From assembly GCA_031420415.1 (NCBI GenBank), contig JANOMT010000025.1, forward strand, positions 62,001 through 126,000: a stretch of 64,000 nt of DNA, in the 5' to 3' direction. This stretch comes from JANYGA01 sp031420415 (GTDB lineage: Bacteria; Vulcanimicrobiota; Vulcanimicrobiia; Vulcanimicrobiales; Vulcanimicrobiaceae). This document shows positions 1 through 9,214 of the stretch, piece by piece. The notes beneath the pieces are model-generated. The model worked only from the letters and a program-made list of their open reading frames with translations. It was not told the DNA's origin and ran no database searches. Made by a program: the position numbers and the translations under genes. The stretch's first letter is position 1. The number at the start of each line of letters is the position of its first letter.

Positions 1-1048
1 GGTTGAGCGTAACCGTCGCGTCGCCATTCGTAACGTGGACGAGTGTCGTGCCCCGCGCGGGCGCGGGATCGATCGAGATCGCCTTGGCCGCGGAATTGGC
101 GTCGAGACCGTTCGTAAACGTCAGGCTCGGCGTGCCGCTCGCGAATCGTCCGCTCGCCCCAACCGCATCGGGCAGACCCGAACCCACGACGTTGGCGAGC
201 GCGAGCGGATGATAGGTTTGAAAGTGCCCGACGACGCCCGTCTTCATCGGGAGATTACCGCGCGTCGTCACGAGCCCGGGCGCGATTTCGAAGCGATACG
301 TTCGAGCGCGATCGAGTGCGCGTTCGGGCGTGAGCGCGTACGAAAACGACTCGGGCGAATCGCTCCCGGGCGCGACGCCGATAACGCTCGGCGATGGTGA
401 TGGCTGCGGCTTGCGCACGAGCGCAATCGTAGGCTTCCTCGGCTCGGCGTCGTCGACGATACGCGCGTGCGCGACGAGCGCCTGCGGATCGAGTTCCGCA
501 CTCGACGTAACGACGATCGTCGGCGAGAGATCGGTCGTGATCGTGGCGTTCGACCCGACCGTGAGATTGCTCGTGAGCGCGACTTCGCCGGTATCGAACG
601 TCCACGTGAAGTCGGCATCGAGTGCATGGCCGTGCAGATCGCCGAGTCCTTTGCCGAGCGTGACGCGGACACGCGTCGCCGGCGGGATCGGTGCATCGGC
701 TTGAAAGCCGACCATACGCGGCGTGAGAAACGTAAAGCGACCCGGTAATGCGGGCGCGATCGTGAAGAACCCGAGCGCCCGCGTGCGATCGGGCGCTTCG
801 AGGCTTTCGAGCGGGATCACGTCGTCGCGGAAGATGATGCGAATTTGCGATCCGGCTTTGGCGGTATCGTTCGGTCCGTATGACGCGATCCACGAAGGCC
901 GCACTTCTTTTGGAACGGCGTCGACCGCCGCGAGCCGCACGGGCAGCGCGGTCGGGGACGTCGTTTCGGTCGGGGGTTTTTGCGCGCAGGCACCCACCGA
1001 AAAAGCGAGCAATGTCAAAACGACACGACGCCAAACCGAAAACCGCAT
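1..1048 (-). CDS. Alpha-2-macroglobulin family lipoprotein, N-terminal part (runs off window)
   Basis: About 349 codons are visible and the frame is open to the window edge. The N-terminus has a positive start, a hydrophobic stretch and a lipobox ending in Gly-Ala-Cys at residue 21, so it is probably a lipoprotein. It is followed by Ig-like beta-rich segments typical of the bacterial alpha-2-macroglobulin N-terminus. In the known family these proteins trap attacking proteases in the periplasm and are commonly encoded beside the peptidoglycan synthase PBP1C, which is exactly the divergent neighbour here. The start ATG (1046-1048) overlaps the pbpC ATG. The thioester region lies outside the window, so the subtype cannot be judged. 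Confidence 0.82.
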   Translation of the reverse strand, partial: MRFSVWRRVVLTLLAFSVGACAQKPPTETTSPTALPVRLAAVDAVPKEVRPSWIASYGPNDTAKAGSQIRIIFRDDVIPLESLEAPDRTRALGFFTIAPALPGRFTFLTPRMVGFQADAPIPPATRVRVTLGKGLGDLHGHALDADFTWTFDTGEVALTSNLTVGSNATITTDLSPTIVVTSSAELDPQALVAHARIVDDAEPRKPTIALVRKPQPSPSPSVIGVAPGSDSPESFSYALTPERALDRARTYRFEIAPGLVTTRGNLPMKTGVVGHFQTYHPLALANVVGSGLPDAVGASGRFASGTPSLTFTNGLDANSAAKAISIDPAPARGTTLVHVTNGDATVTLN

Positions 1049-1049
1049 G
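1046..1049. promoter_or_regulatory. Overlapping divergent start codons (CATG)
   Basis: The tetranucleotide CATG holds the ATG of the alpha-2-macroglobulin gene on the minus strand (1048-1046) and the ATG of pbpC on the plus strand (1047-1049). No untranslated space separates the two genes, so each promoter must lie inside the other coding region, unless one of the true starts lies further in. Confidence 0.6.
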
Positions 1050-3293
1050 CACGACCTCCCGTCCCACACCCGTTCACGTCGCGCGCGCCGAGTCATTGTC
1101 GCCGTGCTCTCGTTCGCATTGCTCGTCGCCATATCGATTCTGTGGCCGATCCGCCCCGCGCAGATCGCGCGCGACGGTCGAGCGCTCGAACTCTTCGATC
1201 GCTATGGCACGCGTTTAGGGATGCTCTATAGCCGCGACGAGCGCCACGCCGTCGCGGTCCCTCTCCAACGCATCGCCCCCGCTTTTTTCGCAGCGCTCAT
1301 CGCGACCGAAGATCGCCGATTTTTCAGCCACGGCGCGATCGATCTGCTGGCCGCCGTTCGCGCCGCCGCCGTCGCGCTCGCGCAAAGGCGAGCACCGGGG
1401 GGCGCATCGACGATCACGATGCAACTCGCGCGTTTGCTGCATCCGATAACGCCCGACACGTTCGGAAAATTACGCGAAATCGTCGATGCCGCACGCATCG
1501 AGAGCGGCTTTTCAAAACGCGAGATCCTCGAGGCGTACGTCAATCGCGTGCCGATGGGCTCGAATATCTACGGCGTTGAAGCCGCGGCTCGAACGTACTT
1601 CGGAATCGACGCGGCCGACCTCGATCTCGCGCAGGCCGCATTCCTCGCGGCGCTTCCCAACGACCCCGTACGGCTCGATCCGTACCGCCATTTCGACGCA
1701 CTCGCCGCACGTCAGCGCCTCGTCCTCGCACGCATGGCCGATCAAGGCTTCGTCGATACGACGACCGCTGCGCGCGCGGGCAAGGAGCGGCTCGCGCTCG
1801 TCACACCAAGCGACGGCATCGTGGCCGCGCCGCACTTTCTCTTTTGGCTCACACCGCAGATCGACGCATCGACGACGAGCGTTGCGACGACGCTCGATCT
1901 CCCATTGCAGCGATTCGTGCAGGCCCAAGCACGAGATGTCGTCGGAGCGCTCGGCGCGCAGAACGTGCACGATGCGGCGGCGGTCGTCGTCGACAATCGT
2001 AGCGGCGACGTGCTCGCCTACGTCGGCTCGCCCGATTACTTCGCCGATGAAATTTTCGGTCGCAATGACGGCGTGCAGGCCTTGCGCCAACCCGGTTCCG
2101 CACTCAAACCGTTTCTGTACGAACTCGCCCTCGAACGACGCGTCGTGCGCCCGACGACGATCCTTCAGGACGTCCCGACCGCCTACGCCCTTCCCGGCGC
2201 CGGACTCTACGCACCGCAGGATTACTCGCGTACGTTTCGCGGCCCGGTTCGCGTGCGCGCCGCACTCGCAAACTCACTCAACATACCCGCGGTACGCGTG
2301 CTCGAGCAGGTCGGCGTGCCTGCATTTCTCGAGCGACTTCACGCCCTGGGCTTCGCGCATCTCACGCGATCGGCTGACTATTACGGCCTCGGGCTCGGGC
2401 TCGGCGGCGGCGAAGTCTCGCTCTTCGAACTCGCACGCGCGTACGCGGTCCTCGCACGCGGTGGCGCTCCGATCGCGCTTCACACGATTCGAAGCGCATC
2501 GCCCGCCGATGCGTCAGCCCGAGGCGATGCGCGATCGCCCGATGCGACGTGGGCGCTCGTCCGCGATATGCTCGCAGACGCTCATGCGCGGGCGGCTGCC
2601 TTCGGCGTCGATTCGGTCTTGCGACTTCCGTTTTCGACGTTCGTGAAGACCGGCACATCGTCCGATTATCGCGACACGTGGACCGTCGGTTCGTCGCGTG
2701 ATTATACGGTCGCGGTCTGGGTCGGTAACTTCGATGGTTCGCCGATGCACGGCGTCACCGGCGTGACGGGTGCGGGGCCACTGTGGAATCGGATCATGCT
2801 CCATCTGCACGAGCATCGCGAGCCGCGCGCATTCGACCCGCCACGTGGCTACGTTCGTCGGCCGATCTGCGCGACGACGGGCGCGTCGCCGAATCGCGAT
2901 TGTCGTGCGATCGTCGGCGAGTATCTCGACGCGCAGGATCTCGTCGCGTACGCGCGCGTCCCAGAATCGCGATCCACGCGCGATGCGTCGAAGCGAACGA
3001 ACGTCGTCTTTCCGCGGGATGGCGATCGCTTCGCCTACTCTTCCGACGGCGGATCTTCGCAGCGTCTCGTGTTTACGTTCGATACGACTGCCGGAGCGCC
3101 GAATCCGACGCTCGATGGCCAGCCGCTCGCAGCGAGCGACGGAAGTTATCTCTGGCCGCTGGTGCCTGGTGTGCACGTATTACGCGCCGAGGCTCGCAGC
3201 GCGCCAATTCACTTCCGTGTCGTCGCCGCACCGATACACCGCGCTGGATTCTCCGCAATCGCCAAGGGTTCCACGGAAACGTTCACGCGTTGA
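1047..3293 (+). CDS. pbpC: Penicillin-binding protein 1C (bifunctional transglycosylase/transpeptidase)
   Basis: 748 aa, inner-membrane peptidoglycan synthase. A basic N-terminus and one membrane helix (residues about 14-35) lead into a GT51 transglycosylase domain (residues about 50-230, with the EDRRFF motif and a GGASTITMQLAR motif). The transpeptidase domain follows, with SALK at 351-354 (catalytic Ser), an S-L-N motif near residue 417 and KTGT at 534-537. The last roughly 90 residues resemble the PBP1C-specific C-terminal domain. The reading frame extends further upstream, but the ATG at 1047 gives the proper basic-plus-hydrophobic N-terminus. The alpha-2-macroglobulin partner diverges from it, as in other bacteria. 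Confidence 0.93.
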   Translation: MHDLPSHTRSRRARRVIVAVLSFALLVAISILWPIRPAQIARDGRALELFDRYGTRLGMLYSRDERHAVAVPLQRIAPAFFAALIATEDRRFFSHGAIDLLAAVRAAAVALAQRRAPGGASTITMQLARLLHPITPDTFGKLREIVDAARIESGFSKREILEAYVNRVPMGSNIYGVEAAARTYFGIDAADLDLAQAAFLAALPNDPVRLDPYRHFDALAARQRLVLARMADQGFVDTTTAARAGKERLALVTPSDGIVAAPHFLFWLTPQIDASTTSVATTLDLPLQRFVQAQARDVVGALGAQNVHDAAAVVVDNRSGDVLAYVGSPDYFADEIFGRNDGVQALRQPGSALKPFLYELALERRVVRPTTILQDVPTAYALPGAGLYAPQDYSRTFRGPVRVRAALANSLNIPAVRVLEQVGVPAFLERLHALGFAHLTRSADYYGLGLGLGGGEVSLFELARAYAVLARGGAPIALHTIRSASPADASARGDARSPDATWALVRDMLADAHARAAAFGVDSVLRLPFSTFVKTGTSSDYRDTWTVGSSRDYTVAVWVGNFDGSPMHGVTGVTGAGPLWNRIMLHLHEHREPRAFDPPRGYVRRPICATTGASPNRDCRAIVGEYLDAQDLVAYARVPESRSTRDASKRTNVVFPRDGDRFAYSSDGGSSQRLVFTFDTTAGAPNPTLDGQPLAASDGSYLWPLVPGVHVLRAEARSAPIHFRVVAAPIHRAGFSAIAKGSTETFTR

Positions 3294-3334
3294 TGCAGGG
3301 CGTCGTATTTCTTAGGTTGTGGCCGCCCTACTCG

Positions 3335-5359
3335 TCACGACCGATTCAAAAGCGCGAGGAGACCCGCCTCATCGAGGATCGTGCGTTCGAGTTCGCGAGC
3401 CTTGCTCAGTTTCGATCCCGCGTCTTCGCCCGCAATCACGTAATCGGTCTTCTTACTCACGGACTTTCCCACTTTGCCGCCCACGGCGACGATGCGATCG
3501 CTCGCCTCATCACGCGTGAGCGTCGGCAGCGTGCCGGTCAACACGAAGGTTTTACCCGCGAACGCTCCGACCGGCGCTTTGTCGCGTAGCGGCGCGGAAA
3601 GGTCGAGACCACTCGCGCGCAAGCGCTCGATCACCGCGACGTTTTGTGCCTGCGCCATGAAAAATGCGACGCTCTCCCCGATTTGCGCACCGATGCCGTC
3701 GACGGCGAGCAACTGCTCGGGCGTTGCGGCAAAGAGCGCATCGATCGATCCGAAATCGCCGGCAAGGAGCGACGCGTTCTGGCCACCGACGTAACGAATC
3801 CCGAGTGCCGCGAGCACGCGCGCGAGACCGCGCGATTTCGAGCCTCCGATTGCATCGAGAATTTTCTGCACGGATTTCTCGCCCATGCGCGGCAGCACCG
3901 AAAGTGCCGCGGCATCGAGATCGTAGAGATCCGCGACCGTATGACAGAGTCCAACTTCAACGAGAAGACTCGCCATCGCATCACCCACGCCTTCGATATC
4001 CATCGCGCCGCGCGAACAAAAATGCCGAATGCGCTCGCGTAACTGCGCCGGGCACGAGACGTTCGTACAGTAGGAGAACACATCTTCGGGCGGATGATCG
4101 ACGGCCGAGCCGCAGACCGGGCAGATCGTCGGAATCGCGTAGACCGCCGCATCGCTCGGACGCACTTCGAGCACGGGACCCACGACGTAGGGAATGACGT
4201 CGCCCGCGCGCCGTACCACGACGGTATCGCCGATGCGGATATCCTTGCGGCCGATGTCGGCTTCGTTGTGCAACGTCGCCATCTTCACGGTGACGCCGCC
4301 GATCGTCACGGGCGCGAGGATCGCGTAGGGATTGAGTTTGCCCGCGCGGCTGACGTTGATCCCGATATCGAGCAGCGTGGTACGCGCTTCGAGCGCGCGG
4401 AACTTAAACGCGATCGCCCAGCGCGGATCTTTGCCCGCATAGCCGAGCTTCGCTTGCAACGCGATCTCGTCGACTTTGACGACGATCCCGTCGATCTCGT
4501 ACGGCAAGTCGTCGCGTTCGCGTTCGTAACGTTCGCAAAAGTCGATCACGTCTTCGATCGTCGAACACGACACATTCCGTTGGTTTACCGCAAAACCATA
4601 CGTCCCGAGCGTGGCGAGCAAGGCGTGTTGCGTTGCCGGCGGCGCCGTGCCTTCGAACCGCCCGACGGCGTATGCAAAAAACGAAAACTTGCGATCTGCC
4701 GTGGCGCGCGCGTCTTTCTGGCGTAAGCCGCCCGCCGCCGTATTGCGGGGATTGGCGAAAAGCGGTAGACCGGCCACTTCGCGCGTTGCGTTGAGCGCGG
4801 CGAAGGCGGCCTTCGTGAGATAGACCTCGCCGCGCACGTCGATCACCGTCGGTAACGCCGGCTCGTGCGCGGGCGCGCGCAAGGCTGCGGGAATATCCGC
4901 AATCGTGCGCACGTTCGCGGTGACGTCTTCGCCGACGCTACCATCGCCGCGCGTACCGGCCGAACGTAAGCGACCGCGTTCGTAGCGCACCGACATCGCG
5001 AGGCCGTCGATCTTGAGTTCACACATATAGTGCGGCGCGACTCCCGCGAGCTTCGCGACGCGCGCATCGAACGCGCGCAACTCCACCGCATCGAAGGCGT
5101 TGCCGAGCGAGAGCATGGGCACGTCGTGCGGGTACGGCGAAAAATCGACCGTCGGCGCCGATCCCACGCGCTGCGTCGGCGAATCCGGCGTGGCGAGTTC
5201 GGGGTGCGCATCCTCGAGAGCGACGAGTTCGCGCAAGAACGTATCGTAGGTGGCGTCGTCGATCGTCGGCGCGTCGCGTTCGTGATAGGCGACGTTCGCC
5301 TCCACGAGCTGCTCGCGCAACACCCGGGCTCGCTCGGAGAGACTGCTTTCGATCGCCAC
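3335..5359 (-). CDS. ligA: NAD-dependent DNA ligase LigA
   Basis: 674 aa, full length for the family. It seals nicks in DNA using NAD+ as AMP donor during replication and repair. The adenylation Lys is residue 116 in the KIDG motif. It is followed by an OB-fold, a four-Cys zinc finger (CPVCG...CTNVSCP), helix-hairpin-helix repeats and a C-terminal BRCT domain. The start is GTG at 5359. The gene is convergent with pbpC, with 41 bp between the two stops, and diverges from the unknown gene at 5482. Confidence 0.97.
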   Translation of the reverse strand: MAIESSLSERARVLREQLVEANVAYHERDAPTIDDATYDTFLRELVALEDAHPELATPDSPTQRVGSAPTVDFSPYPHDVPMLSLGNAFDAVELRAFDARVAKLAGVAPHYMCELKIDGLAMSVRYERGRLRSAGTRGDGSVGEDVTANVRTIADIPAALRAPAHEPALPTVIDVRGEVYLTKAAFAALNATREVAGLPLFANPRNTAAGGLRQKDARATADRKFSFFAYAVGRFEGTAPPATQHALLATLGTYGFAVNQRNVSCSTIEDVIDFCERYERERDDLPYEIDGIVVKVDEIALQAKLGYAGKDPRWAIAFKFRALEARTTLLDIGINVSRAGKLNPYAILAPVTIGGVTVKMATLHNEADIGRKDIRIGDTVVVRRAGDVIPYVVGPVLEVRPSDAAVYAIPTICPVCGSAVDHPPEDVFSYCTNVSCPAQLRERIRHFCSRGAMDIEGVGDAMASLLVEVGLCHTVADLYDLDAAALSVLPRMGEKSVQKILDAIGGSKSRGLARVLAALGIRYVGGQNASLLAGDFGSIDALFAATPEQLLAVDGIGAQIGESVAFFMAQAQNVAVIERLRASGLDLSAPLRDKAPVGAFAGKTFVLTGTLPTLTRDEASDRIVAVGGKVGKSVSKKTDYVIAGEDAGSKLSKARELERTILDEAGLLALLNRS

Positions 5360-5436
5360 GCCGCCGCTTACGACGGCGCGCGGGCTGCCTCCCAGGCAAC
5401 CTGTCGCGCCGCAAGATTTCGGGGACGCGCGGCAAA

Positions 5437-5442
5437 TATAAT
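5437..5442 (+). promoter_or_regulatory. Perfect -10 box (TATAAT)
   Basis: TATAAT lies 7 nt before an ATG at 5450, so transcription should begin at or next to that codon. No good -35 hexamer is visible at the usual spacing. The arrangement suggests a leaderless transcript beginning with the short ORF at 5450-5482. Confidence 0.5.
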
Positions 5443-5449
5443 CTGTTCG

Positions 5450-5482
5450 ATGAGTTGCTCGATCCCGCCGATACCCCGCTGA
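5450..5482 (+). CDS. Putative 10-residue leader peptide
   Basis: A short ORF (ATG to TGA, peptide MSCSIPPIPR) starts 7 nt after a perfect TATAAT. It ends in TGATG, so its stop overlaps the ATG of the next gene at 5482. Such overlap normally couples translation. It is rich in Pro and Ile, which could make it a ribosome-stalling sensor, but that is speculation. It may also be chance. Confidence 0.3.
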   Translation: MSCSIPPIPR

Positions 5483-6255
5483 TGCCCGATCACTTTCGGA
5501 CGGTCGGCTTCACGCTCGAGCCCTCCGAATTGCAGTCGCTACTCAAGCGCGCGGTCGGCCGTGGCTCCGTTATCGAGGCGCCCAACGGTGATTATCGCGT
5601 GTGGACGCCCGGCGCGGGCGCGGAGCTGTGGGTCAATCTCTACCGCCTCGACGGCGAGAAACGGAAGCTCGCGGGCGCGACTCCGCACTTCGCGAGCGAC
5701 GCGCGCATGCACGCGATCGTCGAGGGGATCGAACCGAATCCCGATTTCGCGCTCGAAGGCGAACTCTACGCGTGGGCCTCACCCGGCGGCGAGGAGCACG
5801 GACTGTATCCTTTCAGTGCGAGCGTTCCCGATTTCGACGCATCGCTCGCCAAACGCGGCGTGCCCTTTCGCGCCGTGCTCGCCCTCGCAGGCTTCGCGCA
5901 CGAGCTTCGTTGGTGGCCGAGCGACGCGGCCTATCAACAGTCGCTTCGCGACGAACCGACGGGCTTCGCGACGACCTCGCTCTTGCCGATCGGTCTCTTC
6001 GGCAGTAACGCCGGGCGCGCACGTTCGCAAGGTATCGTGACGGGCACGATCCGTGCGTGCGAGACGCGCATCAATCCCGCAACCGAGCGCGCGTTTTGGC
6101 GCATTCGCGTCGAGACGTACGGTGGCGAGATCGACGTCCTCGCCGCACCCGATGTCGTTGCGGGCGAACCGATCGTCGGAGGCATCGTCCGCGCGACGTG
6201 CTGGCTTACCGCGCGCATCGTTTCAAGTGACGGTGCGGAGCCCTCGATCAACTAA
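5482..6255 (+). CDS. Uncharacterised soluble protein, 257 aa
   Basis: No family recognised. The protein is acidic and probably cytoplasmic, with no signal peptide or membrane helix. The C-terminal third reads like a small beta-barrel or OB-type domain (alternating Ile/Val/Thr strands ending in a Cys-Trp-Leu-Thr stretch). A TTG nine codons earlier is possible, but the ATG at 5482, coupled to the leader ORF by TGATG, is preferred. Its stop codon overlaps the stop of the convergent crotonase gene by two bases (5'-CTAA-3' at 6252-6255). Confidence 0.7.
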   Translation: MPDHFRTVGFTLEPSELQSLLKRAVGRGSVIEAPNGDYRVWTPGAGAELWVNLYRLDGEKRKLAGATPHFASDARMHAIVEGIEPNPDFALEGELYAWASPGGEEHGLYPFSASVPDFDASLAKRGVPFRAVLALAGFAHELRWWPSDAAYQQSLRDEPTGFATTSLLPIGLFGSNAGRARSQGIVTGTIRACETRINPATERAFWRIRVETYGGEIDVLAAPDVVAGEPIVGGIVRATCWLTARIVSSDGAEPSIN

Positions 6256-7022
6256 CGCCCGCTGAACTTCGCCGGGCGTCTTTTAAGGAATGCCGCGACG
6301 CCCTCGTGGAAATCGAGGCTTCCATAACAACGCGCGAGCAGATCGCTATCGGCCGCGTTCGCCCCATCGACGCGGATGCGCCGCACGAGTTCTTTCGCGC
6401 CGGAAATCGTGAGCGGGGCGTTGTGTGCGATGCGTTCGGCGAGATCGTGCGCGCGCGCTTCGAGCGCATCGTAATCGGCGACGAGTTCGGAGAAAAACCC
6501 GAAGTCGAACGCTTCGCGTGCCGTCGCGAGTTCGGCGACGAGAATCCAGCGCACCACGCGTGCGCTTCCCACGACGGTCGCGAGCCGCAACACGTTCGCC
6601 GCCGACGTAAGATTGCCGACGTTCTTCGCGATCGGCACGCCGACGCGCGCGCCGCTCGTGCCGATGCGAATATCGCACGCGGCCGCAAGGATGGCACCGC
6701 CGCCCGTGCACGCGCCCGAAACGGCCGCGATCGTCGCGATATCGAGCGCTTCGAGCGCGGCGAGCGCGGTCTCGACGATCTGTTCGTAGACGAGCCCGTC
6801 GGGCGCGGCCGAGAACAGCTGAAAGTCGGCGATATCCGCGCCGCTCACGAATGCGTCGGCGACGCCGCAGACGATGAGCGCGCGCAGCGATGCGTCGCGC
6901 GCGACCTCCGCGATGCAACCGGCAAAATCGCGCCACATCTGCGCCGACATCGCGTTACGCGTCTGGGGTTTCGCGATTCGTAGCCATGCGATCGCCCCGC
7001 GTCGTTCCAGCGTAACGCTCAC
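6252..7022 (-). CDS. Crotonase (enoyl-CoA hydratase/isomerase) family protein lacking both catalytic Glu
   Basis: 256 aa, normal crotonase length, GTG start at 7022. The CoA-binding and oxyanion-hole segment SGADIADF (about 60-67) and the second oxyanion Gly in ACTGGG (about 104-109) are present. At the two positions where hydratases carry Glu (Glu144 and Glu164 of rat crotonase) I read Ile111 and Ile131. It is therefore unlikely to hydrate enoyl-CoA. Other crotonase reactions such as decarboxylation, isomerisation or thioester hydrolysis, or a non-catalytic role, are possible. DoxX is divergent. Confidence 0.85.
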   Translation of the reverse strand: MSVTLERRGAIAWLRIAKPQTRNAMSAQMWRDFAGCIAEVARDASLRALIVCGVADAFVSGADIADFQLFSAAPDGLVYEQIVETALAALEALDIATIAAVSGACTGGGAILAAACDIRIGTSGARVGVPIAKNVGNLTSAANVLRLATVVGSARVVRWILVAELATAREAFDFGFFSELVADYDALEARAHDLAERIAHNAPLTISGAKELVRRIRVDGANAADSDLLARCYGSLDFHEGVAAFLKRRPAKFSGR

Positions 7023-7073
7023 GCGCGTGTGCCCCGAAGCTGAGAGCGCGCGACGCGCAGCGTAGCAAAGCGC

Positions 7074-7439
7074 ATGCGCAACGTGCAACCCTTCATCATC
7101 GGAGCCATCTTCGTCGCGGCGGGAGCGTTGCATTTCAAAAACCCGATGATGTACGAAGCGATCATGCCGCCGTTCATCCCCGCACATCGCGAACTCGTGC
7201 TCGCAAGCGGTCTCTTCGAAGTGCTCGGCGGTATCGGCGCGATGATCCCGCAGACGCGCAAAATTGCGGGCTGGGGTCTCATCGCACTTCTCGTTGCCGT
7301 CTTTCCGGCGAACATTTACATGGCCGTCGACACCGATAAATTTGGCAAACTCGCACCCGCATGGGCACTCTACGCGCGTCTCCCGTTACAGTTTTTGCTC
7401 ATGGCGTGGATTTACGGCGCCTGCATCAAAAACGAATAG
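7074..7439 (+). CDS. DoxX-like small integral membrane protein
   Basis: 121 aa with four predicted membrane helices and the DoxX-type arrangement (helix 1 ending in AGALHF, then the conserved H-R-E-L turn near residue 41, Gly-rich helix 2). Family members sit in the inner membrane and are linked to redox or respiratory modules, but this one has no known substrate. There is no clear Shine-Dalgarno sequence. It is convergent with the acyl-CoA dehydrogenase gene. Confidence 0.85.
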   Translation: MRNVQPFIIGAIFVAAGALHFKNPMMYEAIMPPFIPAHRELVLASGLFEVLGGIGAMIPQTRKIAGWGLIALLVAVFPANIYMAVDTDKFGKLAPAWALYARLPLQFLLMAWIYGACIKNE

Positions 7440-7476
7440 CAGACGCTCCCGAAACGACCGTTCGAGTCGGTTGCGG

Positions 7477-9156
7477 TCACACCGTCGGAGCCGCACGTTC
7501 CACGATCGCGCGCGTGTCGATGCCGCGCGGAAGCGTGCCGTACGCGTTGCCGCTATCTCGCGCGAGACGCGACGCGCAGAACGCATCCGCCACGTAGGTC
7601 GGGCTCTGCTTCACGACGAGCGCGCCCGTGAAGACGAGCGCCATGTGCTCGACGACGCGACGCGCGCGATGCTCCATCTCGATCGTATCCGCGAGCTCCG
7701 CACGCAGCGCATCGCTCGCCGCGTCGAGCCGCGCGTCGGCACCGCGCACCGCCTCGACTTCGGCGAAGTACGAATCGAGGACGCCCGCTTCGCTCGCCAT
7801 CGCGCGCAACACGTCGAGTGCGTTGACGTTGCCGGAGCCTTCCCAAATCGAATTGAGCGGCGATTCGCGTAAGAGCCGCGGCATGATCGATTCTTCCACG
7901 TAGCCGTTACCGCCCAAGCACTCGAGCGCTTCGCCCGCGTGACCCACCGCGCGTTTGCAGACCCAGAACTTGCCGAATGCCGTCCCGATGCGTTTGAGCC
8001 GCGCTTCGTGTGCGTCGCCGAGCGCCGCGCGATCGCACGCGAGTGCGAGCCGAACGAAAAGCATCGTCGCCGCCTCCGATTCGAGCGCCAGATCGGCAAG
8101 CACGTTGCGCATCAGCGGCTGATCGACGAGTGTCTTTCCAAACGCGGCCCGATGCGACGCATGGTGGATCGCCTGCGCGACCGCCTGACGCATTCCCGCA
8201 GCCGACCCGATAATGCAATCGAGCCGAGTGAAGTTCACCATCTCGACGATCGTTCGCACGCCGCGACCTTCTTCGCCCACGAGCCAACCCGTCGTATTTG
8301 CGAACTCAACTTCGCTCGAGGCGTTACTACGGTTCCCAAGTTTCTCTTTGAGGCGCTGCAACGCGAATGTATTCTTCGTACCGTCGGGTAAAAAACGCGG
8401 CACGAGAAAGCACGAGAGTCCCGCGGGCGCCTGCGCGAGCAGCAAAAACGCATCCGACATCGGCGCGGAGCAGAACCACTTGTGACCGACGAGTGCGTAC
8501 TCGCCACCCGGGCCGCCGGCACCCAGTGGCGTCGCGCGCGTCGTGTTGGCACGGACGTCGGAACCCCCTTGCTTCTCCGTCATCGCCATGCCGAAAATCG
8601 CCGAGCCTTTTTCGCCTGCGGGACGCAACACACGATCGTATGTGGATGCGAACGCGAGCGGCTCCCAAAGAGCCACGAGACTCGGTTGCGCGCGTAATGC
8701 TGGAATCGCCGCATGCGTCATCGAGATCGGGCAGCCGTGCCCCGATTCCGCCTGGCTCCACAGATAGAATCCCACCGCACGCGCGACGTGCGCGCCGAGA
8801 TTGGGCTCGCGCCACGACGATGCGTGCAAGCCGAACCCGACGGCATCGGCCATCAGCGTATGATACGCGGGATGGTACGTGACTTCATCGATACGATGGC
8901 CGAAGCGATCGAATGCTTTGAGCTGCGGCGGATGAGCATTGGCTTCGAAGCCGAGTGCGATCGCATCGGCGGAACCCGCTCGCATACCGATCGCATGCAA
9001 CTGCGGCTGCGCCCATGCCGCGCTCGCGTCGACGACCGCGCTTGCGACGGCACGATCCGTTGCGAAAGCGTCGTAGTCGGCGAGCGGCGGCGGTTGATTC
9101 GTCACGTCGTGCGTTTGGTGTGGTGTCGGCGCCGAAATGCGCTCGCGAACGTCCAT
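7477..9156 (-). CDS. AidB-like acyl-CoA dehydrogenase
   Basis: 559 aa flavoprotein of the AidB/isovaleryl-CoA dehydrogenase branch. Long N-terminal segment with HPAYHTLM, FAD-binding middle domain with MTEKQGGSDVR, and a C-terminal helical domain with ECLGGNGYVEE. AidB-type proteins respond to DNA alkylation in E. coli, while related ones act in fatty or branched-chain acid oxidation; sequence alone does not decide. The ATG at 9156 is preferred over an upstream TTG at 9204. It diverges from the thioesterase at 9215, suggesting a shared acyl-CoA theme. Confidence 0.88.
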   Translation of the reverse strand: MDVRERISAPTPHQTHDVTNQPPPLADYDAFATDRAVASAVVDASAAWAQPQLHAIGMRAGSADAIALGFEANAHPPQLKAFDRFGHRIDEVTYHPAYHTLMADAVGFGLHASSWREPNLGAHVARAVGFYLWSQAESGHGCPISMTHAAIPALRAQPSLVALWEPLAFASTYDRVLRPAGEKGSAIFGMAMTEKQGGSDVRANTTRATPLGAGGPGGEYALVGHKWFCSAPMSDAFLLLAQAPAGLSCFLVPRFLPDGTKNTFALQRLKEKLGNRSNASSEVEFANTTGWLVGEEGRGVRTIVEMVNFTRLDCIIGSAAGMRQAVAQAIHHASHRAAFGKTLVDQPLMRNVLADLALESEAATMLFVRLALACDRAALGDAHEARLKRIGTAFGKFWVCKRAVGHAGEALECLGGNGYVEESIMPRLLRESPLNSIWEGSGNVNALDVLRAMASEAGVLDSYFAEVEAVRGADARLDAASDALRAELADTIEMEHRARRVVEHMALVFTGALVVKQSPTYVADAFCASRLARDSGNAYGTLPRGIDTRAIVERAAPTV

Positions 9157-9214
9157 CGAGAGCGCTTCCGTATGCCTTGCAGGCGTCCCCTCGCGGCCTT
9201 CCAAAGCCGCTCGA

